From contig NZ_QZCS01000015.1 in assembly GCF_003594915.1 (NCBI RefSeq), positions 1 to 64,000 of the forward strand: a stretch of 64,000 nucleotides of DNA, given 5' to 3'. Position 1 is the first letter of the stretch; every line of letters begins with the position of its first letter. Under the pieces are notes generated by a model. That model was not told where the DNA came from, did not search any database, and saw nothing but the letters and a program-made list of their open reading frames with translations. Shown in pieces: positions 56,856 through 64,000 of this stretch. The DNA is from Enterobacter chuandaensis (GTDB taxonomy: Bacteria; Pseudomonadota; Gammaproteobacteria; Enterobacterales; Enterobacteriaceae). The position numbers and the translations under genes were made by a program.

Positions 56856-58225
56856 TAGGCAGCTTAACCGCCCGCATCTTCGCCATCTTCTGGCTAACGC
56901 TGGCACTGGTTTTAATGCTCGTTTTGATGTTGCCAAAACTCGACTCACGCCAGATGACGGAGCTGCTCGACAGTGAGCAACGTCAGGGCGTGATGATCGA
57001 GCAGCACGTGGAAGCGGAGCTGGCAAACGATCCGCCGAACGATTTAATGTGGTGGCGCAGGCTGTTTCGCGCTATCGACAAGTGGGCGCCGCCCGGACAA
57101 CGCCTGCTGCTGGTGACCAGCGAAGGCCGCGTGATTGGGGCCGATCGCAATGAAATGCAGATTATCCGCAACTTTATTGGCCAGGCGGATAACGCCGATC
57201 ACCCACAGAAGAAGAAATATGGTCGGGTAGAGATGGTCGGTCCTTTCTCGGTACGGGATGGGGAAGATAATTACCAGCTCTATCTGATTCGCCCTGCGAG
57301 CAGTTCCCAGTCCGACTTCATCAACCTGCTGTTTGACCGTCCGCTTCTGCTGCTGATTGTCACGATGCTGGTCAGTTCCCCGCTGCTGTTATGGCTGGCG
57401 TGGAGCCTGGCGAAACCAGCGCGTAAGCTGAAGAATGCCGCCGATGAAGTGGCGCAGGGTAATTTGCGACAACACCCGGAACTGGAAGCTGGACCGCAGG
57501 AGTTCCTTGCCGCAGGGACGAGTTTTAACCAGATGGTGAGCGCGCTGGATCGGATGATGACTGCCCAGCAACGCCTGCTGTCGGACATCTCCCACGAACT
57601 GCGCACTCCGCTCACGCGCTTGCAGCTGGGCACCGCCCTGCTGCGTCGCCGCAGCGGGGAAAGCAAAGAGCTGGAGCGTATTGAAACGGAAGCGCACCGT
57701 CTGGACAGCATGATTAACGATCTGCTGGTGATGTCGCGCAATCAGCAGAAAAACGCGCTGGTGAGCGAAACGGTGAAAGCCAATCACCTGTGGCACGAGG
57801 TGCTGGACAACGCGGCGTTCGAAGCGGAACAGATGGGTAAATCGTTCACCGTCAACTTCCCGCCGGGACCGTGGCCGCTGTACGGTAACCCCAACACGCT
57901 GGAAAGCGCGCTGGAGAATATCGTGCGTAACGCCCTGCGCTACTCGCATACGAAGATTGAGGTGGCATTCTCGGTGGATAAAGACGGGATCACCGTCATT
58001 GTCGATGACGACGGCCCGGGCGTGAGTCCGGAAGACCGCGAGCAGATTTTCCGTCCGTTCTACCGTACCGACGAAGCGCGCGATCGCGAGTCTGGCGGCA
58101 CGGGGCTGGGTCTGGCGATTGTTGAAACCGCCATGCAGCAGCACCGTGGCTGGGTGAAAGCCGACGACAGCCCGCTGGGTGGACTACGGTTAACGCTGTG
58201 GCTGCCGTTGTATAAGCGTTCGTAA
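56852..58225 (+). CDS. cpxA: Envelope stress sensor histidine kinase CpxA
   Basis: Inner-membrane kinase/phosphatase for CpxR. There are 457 residues: helix 1 (about 8-28), periplasmic PAS-like sensor (30-163), helix 2 (164-184), HAMP, then dimerisation domain with His248 in SDISHELRTPLTR, and an ATPase domain with N, G1 and G2 boxes (NIVRNALRYS, DDDGPGV, GGTGLGLAI). Followed by boxC-like repeats. Confidence 0.98.
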   Translation: MIGSLTARIFAIFWLTLALVLMLVLMLPKLDSRQMTELLDSEQRQGVMIEQHVEAELANDPPNDLMWWRRLFRAIDKWAPPGQRLLLVTSEGRVIGADRNEMQIIRNFIGQADNADHPQKKKYGRVEMVGPFSVRDGEDNYQLYLIRPASSSQSDFINLLFDRPLLLLIVTMLVSSPLLLWLAWSLAKPARKLKNAADEVAQGNLRQHPELEAGPQEFLAAGTSFNQMVSALDRMMTAQQRLLSDISHELRTPLTRLQLGTALLRRRSGESKELERIETEAHRLDSMINDLLVMSRNQQKNALVSETVKANHLWHEVLDNAAFEAEQMGKSFTVNFPPGPWPLYGNPNTLESALENIVRNALRYSHTKIEVAFSVDKDGITVIVDDDGPGVSPEDREQIFRPFYRTDEARDRESGGTGLGLAIVETAMQQHRGWVKADDSPLGGLRLTLWLPLYKRS

Positions 58226-58234
58226 CCCTTCCTT

Positions 58235-58330
58235 ACCCCTCACCCTAACCCTCTCCCCATAGGGGAGAGGGGACGGCTCGGTGCAGTCTTTTCACCCTCG
58301 CCCCTTTGGGGAGAGGGCCGGGGTGCGGGG
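58235..58330. repeat. Two boxC-like palindromes in tandem, copy D
   Basis: A shortened copy (58235-58270, CCCCTCACCCTAACCCTCTC / GGGGAGAGGGG) followed by a second diverged copy (58291-58330, TCGCCCCTTTGGGGAGAGGG...GTGCGGGG). The second copy contains the last codons and stop of yiiM. Confidence 0.72.
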
Positions 58331-59008
58331 AAGTAACTTCCCCCACAATCGCCGCGAATTATCCTCGATTTTGCCGCTTAAACGCCGCTTCTGCATCGTT
58401 CTGGTCCAGCTTGTCGATAACCCCGCCGCAGACAGCAGGCGGTGATACTGCTCGTCGTCAAACGGCATATGCCAGGCAATGGCGCAGGCGTCATAAACAG
58501 AGACATCGCTCAGGCGCGACGCCAGCTCAAGCGGCGCGTCCGCTGACACCTGTCCTGCCAGCACCACGCGGTACAGCCAGCCGGTTTTACCCGCGTTTTG
58601 CATCTGAGCCGACATGTCATGAATGCCGAAATGGTAGTTAAGCTTGAAGCACGGCGAGCGCGGCTGGGTTACCTGAATCAGGGCATCGCCCCAGCGGTAG
58701 ATATCACCGATAAACACGTTCTTTTCGATGAGCCCTTCGGTGGAAAGATTCTCGCCAAACGCGGGGGCAACGAAGAGTTCCGCCTGCTCAGGAAACTCGG
58801 CTTTCCAGTGCTGATAGTGCTCGCGAGGATAGTGGCACAGCGCGCGCTCGGGCCCGCCGTGGATTTTCTTTTCGGCCTGCTGGTCACCCGCCAGCCCAAG
58901 GTCGGTTAACGTCAGCTCCCCGTCGACCTGAATTTTAGCGATGGCGCTCGGTCGGCTGCCGTCGTACTCCCTTACCTTGCCTGTAAACACATTCACCGGG
59001 TAATGCAT
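58292..59008 (-). CDS. yiiM: MOSC-domain protein YiiM (N-hydroxylated base detoxification)
   Basis: Molybdenum cofactor protein; E. coli YiiM and YcbX reduce N-hydroxylated purine analogues. There are 238 residues against 224 in E. coli. The MOSC core has KIHGGPERALCHYP and the Moco cysteine in QPRSPCFKLNYH. The end RRLWGK, where the E. coli protein stops, is followed here by 14 extra residues (LLPRTPALSPKGRG) encoded by a boxC-like repeat. Divergence from the family ends there. sodA lies upstream on the same strand. Confidence 0.93.
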   Translation of the reverse strand: MHYPVNVFTGKVREYDGSRPSAIAKIQVDGELTLTDLGLAGDQQAEKKIHGGPERALCHYPREHYQHWKAEFPEQAELFVAPAFGENLSTEGLIEKNVFIGDIYRWGDALIQVTQPRSPCFKLNYHFGIHDMSAQMQNAGKTGWLYRVVLAGQVSADAPLELASRLSDVSVYDACAIAWHMPFDDEQYHRLLSAAGLSTSWTRTMQKRRLSGKIEDNSRRLWGKLLPRTPALSPKGRG

Positions 59009-59026
59009 CTCTACTCCTTCAGATAC

Positions 59027-59053
59027 AAAAAAAGCGAGTCATCAGACTCGCTT
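59027..59053 (-). terminator. Intrinsic terminator of sodA
   Basis: AAGCGAGTC (59032-59040) / GACTCGCTT (59045-59053) with a seven-T run on the minus strand, just after the sodA stop and before yiiM. Confidence 0.9.
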
Positions 59054-59074
59054 CTCACAGGCGTCAATGCAACC

Positions 59075-59695
59075 TTATTTTTTAGCGGCGAAACGCGCTG
59101 CTGCTTCGTCCCAGTTCACCACATCCCAGAACGCTTTGATGTAGTCAGGGCGACGGTTCTGGAACTTCAGGTAGTAAGCGTGTTCCCACACGTCCAGACC
59201 CAGGATTGGGAAACCGGATGCGCCAGAGATCGCTTCACCCATCAGCGGGGAGTCCTGGTTAGCGGTAGAAACGACCGCCAGCTTGTCGCCTTTCAGAACC
59301 AGCCACGCCCAGCCAGAGCCGAAACGGGTTGCAGCGGCTTTTTCGAATTCCGCTTTGAAGTTGTCAACAGAACCGAAGTCACGCTCGATAGCCGCTTTCA
59401 GGTCGCCCTGCAGGGTGGTGCCGGTTTTCAGGCCTTTCCAGAACAGGCTGTGGTTAGCGTGACCGCCCGCGTTGTTACGCAGCACGGTTTTCTTATCTGC
59501 TGGCAGCTGGTCCAGTTTGGTGATCAGCTCTTCAACAGGCAGGTTAGCGAACTCTGGCAGGCTTTCTAGCGCGGCGTTCGCGTTGTTCACATAGGTCTGG
59601 TGGTGTTTAGTGTGATGGATTTCCATCGTCTGCTTGTCGAAATGCGGTTCCAGTGCGTCGTAGGCATACGGCAGGGATGGCAGTGTATAACTCAT
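59075..59695 (-). CDS. sodA: Manganese superoxide dismutase SodA
   Basis: Cytosolic MnSOD of 206 residues. Metal ligands His27 (EIHHTKHH), His82 (region [11 protein letters not shown]), and Asp/His in LDVWEHAYY are all present. The start at MSYTLPSLP is the family start; four more upstream codons are open. The promoter region contains a Fur box; SoxS and ArcA control are known in E. coli but not read here. Confidence 0.98.
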   Translation of the reverse strand: MSYTLPSLPYAYDALEPHFDKQTMEIHHTKHHQTYVNNANAALESLPEFANLPVEELITKLDQLPADKKTVLRNNAGGHANHSLFWKGLKTGTTLQGDLKAAIERDFGSVDNFKAEFEKAAATRFGSGWAWLVLKGDKLAVVSTANQDSPLMGEAISGASGFPILGLDVWEHAYYLKFQNRRPDYIKAFWDVVNWDEAAARFAAKK

Positions 59696-59770
59696 AATCC
59701 TCTCCATTATTGTCGGGCGGCACAGCTGTTAATGCCGCGTAAGCAGTTGGTTCATTATAGTTAATTAAAT

Positions 59771-59789
59771 GATATTGAAAATGATTATC
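59771..59789. promoter_or_regulatory. Fur box upstream of sodA
   Basis: GATATTGAAAATGATTATC matches 16 of 19 positions of the Fur consensus GATAATGATAATCATTATC. Fur repression of sodA is established in E. coli. Confidence 0.82.
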
Positions 59790-59983
59790 AATGCCGTAGT
59801 TTTTATAAGGTTATTAGGATTCTGATAAATGATAAAATTGTGAGTCTGCTCACCCGCTTAACGTGCTGATTGCCATCCTGAACAAAAGTGCGGCAACCTT
59901 CTGAAGGTTCCTGAACCGCCTAATTTTTACACTCATCAAGTCGGGGGGAAGCCTCCGGCTATAAAAACGATGAGGACGTAAAA

Positions 59984-61018
59984 ATGAATCATGCGATTAC
60001 GATGGGTATCTTCTGGCATTTAATAGGCGCAGCCAGTGCAGCCTGTTTCTATGCCCCGTTCAAAAAGGTGAAAGGCTGGTCATGGGAAACCATGTGGTCC
60101 GTTGGCGGTACCGTCTCCTGGCTGATTTTGCCGTGGACAATCAGCGCCATGCTGCTGCCCGATTTCTGGGGCTACTTCTCCTCCTTCAACGCCTCCACCC
60201 TGCTGCCGGTATTCCTGTTCGGCGCGATGTGGGGCATCGGCAATATCAACTACGGCCTGACCATGCGCTATCTCGGCATGTCGATGGGTATTGGTATCGC
60301 GATTGGCATTACGCTGATCGTCGGCACCCTGATGACGCCAATCCTCAACGGCAACTTCGACGTGCTGATCAACACCCGGGGCGGGCGAATGACGCTGCTG
60401 GGCGTGCTGGTGGCGGTGATCGGCGTGGGGATCGTCACCCGCGCAGGCCAGCTAAAAGAGCGCAAGATGGGCATCAAAGCCGAGGACTTTAATCTGAAGA
60501 AAGGGCTGCTGCTGGCAGTGATGTGCGGCATCTTCTCGGCGGGCATGTCGTTCGCGATGAACGCTGCAAAACCCATGCACGACGCCGCTGCGGCGCTGGG
60601 CGTCGACCCGCTGTATGTTGCCCTGCCAAGCTACGTGGTGATCATGGGCGGCGGCGCGCTGGTTAACCTCGGCTTCTGCTTCATTCGTCTGGCAAAAGTG
60701 AAAGATTTGTCGGTAAAAGCCGATTTCTCACTGGCAAAATCCTTGATCATCACCAATGTGCTGTTGTCGATGCTAGGTGGCCTGATGTGGTATCTGCAAT
60801 TCTTTTTCTACGCCTGGGGCCACGCCAGCATTCCGCCGCAGTATGACTATATGAGCTGGATGCTGCACATGAGCTTCTACGTGCTGTGCGGCGGGCTGGT
60901 TGGGTTGGTGCTGAAGGAGTGGAACAATGCCGGGCGCCGTCCGGTTGGCGTATTGAGCCTGGGCTGCGTGGTGATTATCATTGCGGCCAATATCGTCGGC
61001 CTCGGCATGGCGAACTGA
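59984..61018 (+). CDS. rhaT: L-rhamnose-proton symporter RhaT
   Basis: Inner-membrane rhamnose importer of 344 residues with about ten helices; drug/metabolite transporter superfamily. Recognised by [15 protein letters not shown] at the N-terminus and the conserved [17 protein letters not shown] stretch. Its stop codon abuts the stop of convergent rhaR. The upstream 180 bp should hold a RhaS-CRP promoter, which I did not resolve. Confidence 0.97.
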   Translation: MNHAITMGIFWHLIGAASAACFYAPFKKVKGWSWETMWSVGGTVSWLILPWTISAMLLPDFWGYFSSFNASTLLPVFLFGAMWGIGNINYGLTMRYLGMSMGIGIAIGITLIVGTLMTPILNGNFDVLINTRGGRMTLLGVLVAVIGVGIVTRAGQLKERKMGIKAEDFNLKKGLLLAVMCGIFSAGMSFAMNAAKPMHDAAAALGVDPLYVALPSYVVIMGGGALVNLGFCFIRLAKVKDLSVKADFSLAKSLIITNVLLSMLGGLMWYLQFFFYAWGHASIPPQYDYMSWMLHMSFYVLCGGLVGLVLKEWNNAGRRPVGVLSLGCVVIIIAANIVGLGMAN

Positions 61019-61867
61019 TTACGCTGCTTTTCGACTGCGATGACGCCACTGAACCGGCGTCATCGCCACCTCGCGGTTAAACACCACCGAAAAGTAGTTA
61101 CTGTCCTCAAAGCCGCAGCGCATCGCCACTTCACTTACCATCAGCTCCGTGTGCTGTAACAGATACTGGGCGTGGCAGATGCGCAGCTGGCGCAGATACT
61201 GGTTTACCGTCATCCCCGTTTGAGTGCGGAACTGCTGGCGCAGCGCGCGCTCGCTGCACTGCTCCTGCTCGCAGAATTTCTCCAGCACAAAGCTTTTATT
61301 CAGGCTGCCCGCAAGCCGGGCGATCAGCTTATCCAGCAGCGCTTCCTGCGTGGTGGCGGAGGGATTATCCGTGGCGTAACGATGACGTTTGAGGGTCATA
61401 ACCAGCTGGGCGAAAAGCAGCTCCGACATCTGGTTTGCCACCGGATCGCTCTTCTGGCTCTCCTGCTCCAGCTGGGAAATGGTCTGGCGCACCTGAGCCA
61501 TACCACTGCTGCTTAAACGCCAGTGCGGTTCGCCTCTGGTACCAGGAAAGCCCGAGATGTTGCCCGCCCAGTCGACATTCAGCTTGAGCCTGTCAGGGCA
61601 GTAGATGACGTTCTGCAACACCAGATCGTTAACCGAGGCGTAGGAGTGCTTGTCTTCAGCACGAATGTAAAACAGGTCTCCACGCGTGATGCGGTAGGGC
61701 CGGTCGTTGAGGATGTGTAAGCCATTGCCGCGCCACACCAGCACCAGCTCGCAGAACTCGTGGGTATGCTCGGCAAAGACATTTTGCGGGTAACGGTCGG
61801 CCACCGCGACGGCCTGACTCGCGGAGGAAAAAAAATCATCTTTGCGAAGAATTAACTGAGCGGCCAC
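61019..61867 (-). CDS. rhaR: AraC-family rhamnose activator RhaR
   Basis: Activates rhaSR when rhamnose is bound. There are 282 residues from a GTG start with AGAGG upstream. The N-terminal cupin ligand domain ([18 protein letters not shown]) precedes the C-terminal double HTH ([23 protein letters not shown]). It is the second gene of rhaS-rhaR, 73 bp after rhaS, and abuts rhaT tail to tail. Confidence 0.96.
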   Translation of the reverse strand: MAAQLILRKDDFFSSASQAVAVADRYPQNVFAEHTHEFCELVLVWRGNGLHILNDRPYRITRGDLFYIRAEDKHSYASVNDLVLQNVIYCPDRLKLNVDWAGNISGFPGTRGEPHWRLSSSGMAQVRQTISQLEQESQKSDPVANQMSELLFAQLVMTLKRHRYATDNPSATTQEALLDKLIARLAGSLNKSFVLEKFCEQEQCSERALRQQFRTQTGMTVNQYLRQLRICHAQYLLQHTELMVSEVAMRCGFEDSNYFSVVFNREVAMTPVQWRHRSRKAA

Positions 61868-61940
61868 ACCACAACCTCTACGGCGGATAACCGGACATTA
61901 TTAGCTTTTTTGCGGCCTGAAAACGGTGATTGCCCTCGCG

Positions 61941-62777
61941 TTACTGAAGCAACGCGTCCTTGCCCTGACGGATATCGCGCGGCGACCAGCTAAACTCCCG
62001 GCGAAACAGCGTCGAAAAGTGGTTACTGTCGCCGAAACCGCAGCGATAGGCGATATCCGTAACGCTTTCGTCGGTATGCCGTAAAAGGTGTCGCGCTTTG
62101 ATCAGACGCAGACGATTGAGGTAACGTTGCGGCGTGAGCCCGGTATGCTGCTTGAGCTGACGATGCAGCGTGCGCAGCGAGAGCGAAAAGTCGTCCGCCA
62201 GCGTTTCCCAGCAGACATCTTCAGCGAAATGATCTTCCAGCCAGGCCATCAGCTGATTCAGACGCGCGTCGTTATTTTTCAGCCCTTCCACCAGGCTGCT
62301 GCGGCGCAGCAGTACCAGCAGCTGCATAAACAGCAGCTCGCGGGTGGCAATAGCGTGCGTCTCCTGCCCGTCCTCGCTCTGCTCCATCTGGCTCACCAGC
62401 TGACGCACCTGCTGCAACGTGGATTGATTCACCCGCCAGTGCGACGGGTAGTGGCCGTCCTTCTCCTGCGGCAACAGCTGATTCAGCCCGGAGAGAAACT
62501 GGAACGCATCCGGGGAACGATAGAGCACATTGGTCAGACACAGGTTGTCGGTATGTTCATACAGGTGCCTGTCGTGATCGCGCACGAAGCACACCGTACC
62601 GCCGCTGATGGTATACGGCTGACCGTTAAACACGTGGATGCCCGTTCCGTGCTCAACAATCACAATTTCATGAAAATCATGATGATGCTCCGGGAACGCA
62701 GCCTGAGGAAGCCGTGGCTCAATCGCGACCGGAGAAGCTCCCGAAGGAAAAAAATCGACGCTGTGCAGTACGGTCAT
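61941..62777 (-). CDS. rhaS: AraC-family rhamnose activator RhaS
   Basis: Activates rhaBAD and rhaT with rhamnose. There are 278 residues: cupin domain ([18 protein letters not shown]) and C-terminal double HTH ([22 protein letters not shown]). The start [13 protein letters not shown] is the family start; five further codons are open upstream. Divergent from rhaB across a conserved control region. Confidence 0.97.
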   Translation of the reverse strand: MTVLHSVDFFPSGASPVAIEPRLPQAAFPEHHHDFHEIVIVEHGTGIHVFNGQPYTISGGTVCFVRDHDRHLYEHTDNLCLTNVLYRSPDAFQFLSGLNQLLPQEKDGHYPSHWRVNQSTLQQVRQLVSQMEQSEDGQETHAIATRELLFMQLLVLLRRSSLVEGLKNNDARLNQLMAWLEDHFAEDVCWETLADDFSLSLRTLHRQLKQHTGLTPQRYLNRLRLIKARHLLRHTDESVTDIAYRCGFGDSNHFSTLFRREFSWSPRDIRQGKDALLQ

Positions 62778-62952
62778 AACGGCCCCCACCAATGAGAAAA
62801 GTTCTCAAAATAGTAATTAAGGCCTTCCACGCTCACCTTAAATTTTTGACAGCAAACCGCGCAAAAGCTGTCGGTTTTTCAAGAAACAGGCGGAAAGATC
62901 GGGAAATGCGGTCAGCGTCACACTGCCTGCAAACCCTGCCATTACTGGGAAC

Positions 62953-62968
62953 TGTGAACTCCCTCACG
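62953..62968 (+). promoter_or_regulatory. CRP site of the rhaBAD promoter
   Basis: TGTGA-N6-TCACG, directly upstream of the RhaS sites; same position as in E. coli. Confidence 0.8.
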
Positions 62969-62970
62969 TT

Positions 62971-63047
62971 CACCTTTGCTTTCTTGCCAGCGCGAGATTT
63001 GGGCTGTCAGTGGCGAGAAGGTGGCTATTTCTTTCCTTTCTTACACT
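62971..63047 (+). promoter_or_regulatory. RhaS half-sites and core promoter of rhaBAD
   Basis: Half-sites CACCTTTGCTTTCTTGCC (62971-62988) and TGTCAGTGGCGAGAAGG (63005-63021) are separated by 16 bp, as in E. coli where the sequences are very similar. The proximal site runs into the -35; a -10 TACACT is at 63042-63047. Confidence 0.82.
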
Positions 63048-63078
63048 CCTCGCTAATGACTTAAGAAAGGACCCGACC

Positions 63079-64000
63079 ATGACTTTTCGCCATTGTGTGG
63101 CTGTCGATTTAGGCGCATCCAGCGGCCGTGTAATGCTCGCCACCTGGGACTGCGACCAGCACACCCTTACGCTTCGCGAAATGCACCGTTTCGCCAATTG
63201 TCTGCAAAAACAGAACGGTTTTGTTACCTGGGATATTGATGCGCTGGAAGCGGAGATCCGCACCGGACTTCACAATGTCTGCGAAGACGGCATTCGCATC
63301 GACAGTATTGGCATTGATACCTGGGGCGTGGATTACGTGCTGCTGGACAGTCACGGCGAACGCGTCGGCCTGCCCGTTTCCTACCGCGACAGCCGCACCG
63401 ATGGGCTGATGGCGCATGCCATCGCGCAGCTTGGCAAAGAGAACATCTATGGTCGCAGCGGCATTCAGTTTCTGCCGTTTAACACACTGTACCAGCTGCG
63501 CGCGCTGGTTGAGCAACAGCCAGAGCTGGTCGAAAAGGTGGCGCATGCGCTGCTAATCCCGGACTACCTCAGCTACCGTCTGACCGGCAACATGAACTGG
63601 GAATACACCAACGCCACCACCACGCAGCTGGTCAATATCAACACCGATAACTGGGATGAACACCTGCTGGCCTGGACGGGCGCCTCGCCGTCCTGGTTCG
63701 GCGCGCCAACCCATCCGGGCAACGTGATCGGTCAGTGGATTTGCCCGCAGGGGAATGAAATCCCTGTTGTCGCCGTCGCCAGTCACGACACCGCGAGCGC
63801 GGTCATTGCCTCGCCGCTCGCCAGCAAAGATGCGGCCTATCTCTCCTCCGGTACCTGGTCGCTGATGGGCTTTGAGAGCAAAACGCCCTACACCAGCGAC
63901 GCCGCGCTGGCCGCCAATATCACCAACGAAGGCGGTGCCGAAGGACGCTACCGCGTGCTGAAGAACATCATGGGCCTGTGGCTGCTCCAGCGGGTGCTGA
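63079..64000 (+). CDS. rhaB: Rhamnulokinase RhaB (5' part; continues past the window)
   Basis: Phosphorylates L-rhamnulose to rhamnulose 1-phosphate. About 307 of the usual 489 residues are in the window. The FGGY-kinase ATP motif [12 protein letters not shown] is at the start, followed by [21 protein letters not shown] and [20 protein letters not shown] precedes the ATG. First gene of rhaBAD; the frame is open to the window edge with no damage. Confidence 0.97.
   Translation, partial: MTFRHCVAVDLGASSGRVMLATWDCDQHTLTLREMHRFANCLQKQNGFVTWDIDALEAEIRTGLHNVCEDGIRIDSIGIDTWGVDYVLLDSHGERVGLPVSYRDSRTDGLMAHAIAQLGKENIYGRSGIQFLPFNTLYQLRALVEQQPELVEKVAHALLIPDYLSYRLTGNMNWEYTNATTTQLVNINTDNWDEHLLAWTGASPSWFGAPTHPGNVIGQWICPQGNEIPVVAVASHDTASAVIASPLASKDAAYLSSGTWSLMGFESKTPYTSDAALAANITNEGGAEGRYRVLKNIMGLWLLQRVL

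Larger units (their letters stand above)
62778..63078. other. rhaS / rhaB divergent control region
   Basis: A 301-bp gene-free region with the rhaBAD promoter on its right side (CRP and RhaS sites listed separately). The left side toward rhaS must hold the RhaR-dependent rhaSR promoter; I could not place its half-sites with confidence. Confidence 0.6.

Overview
This window comes from a member of the Enterobacteriaceae, most likely Enterobacter or a close relative. Nearly every protein is a close, full-length match to the E. coli K-12 protein as I remember it, and the gene order follows the E. coli block murI-btuB-trmA ... rhaT-rhaR-rhaS-rhaB. There are local differences: I see no eptC next to ppc, no yijE/yijF between gldA and katG, and an extra SLC13-type permease between tpiA and cdh. 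Assignments rest on reading the proteins and recalling family members; no database search was run.

Layout. The left edge (1-240) holds the P1 and P2 promoters of a ribosomal RNA operon whose 16S gene lies outside the window. Next come murI and btuB with a cobalamin riboswitch, trmA, yijD-fabR, sthA, oxyR with the divergent small RNA OxyS, and the divergent arginine genes argCBH and argE with paired ARG boxes. After ppc and yijO comes a PTS/glycyl-radical locus (frwC-frwB-pflD-pflC-frwD, divergent from ptsA-fsaB-gldA). Then follow katG, metF, metBL and metJ with met boxes, rpmE, priA, cytR, ftsN, hslVU behind a sigma-32 promoter, menA and rraA. Next is a small unassigned transcription unit, then zapB, glpF-glpK-glpX, fpr, yiiR, yiiQ, tpiA, the SLC13 permease, cdh, sbp, pfkA, fieF, cpxP with the 3'-UTR RNA CpxQ, cpxRA, yiiM, sodA, rhaT, rhaR, rhaS and the first two thirds of rhaB.

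How the genes work together. The themes are peroxide and superoxide defence (oxyR/oxyS, katG, sodA, fpr), arginine synthesis, methionine and one-carbon metabolism (metF, metBL, metJ, and btuB for the MetH cofactor), envelope stress (cpxPQ, cpxRA), protein quality control (hslVU), C3 and sugar metabolism (glpFKX, gldA, fsaB, tpiA, pfkA, ppc) and rhamnose use.

Most notable observations. (1) glpX has an in-frame TAA at codon 206, while the rest of the gene continues intact in the same frame. (2) Between rraA and zapB there is an unassigned plus-strand unit with two mini-ORFs (34 and 35 codons, the second with a hydrophobic helix), a duplicated 13-bp motif followed each time by a stem-loop, and its own intrinsic terminator. 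(3) A run of met-box-like octamers lies between btuB and trmA. (4) OxyS has a changed terminator loop. (5) The C-terminus of YiiM is encoded by a dispersed palindromic repeat. The window also carries eight REP/BIME loci and four loci of a longer CCTCACCCTAACCCTCTCC palindrome. I found no tRNA genes, CRISPR arrays, insertion sequences or prophage genes.
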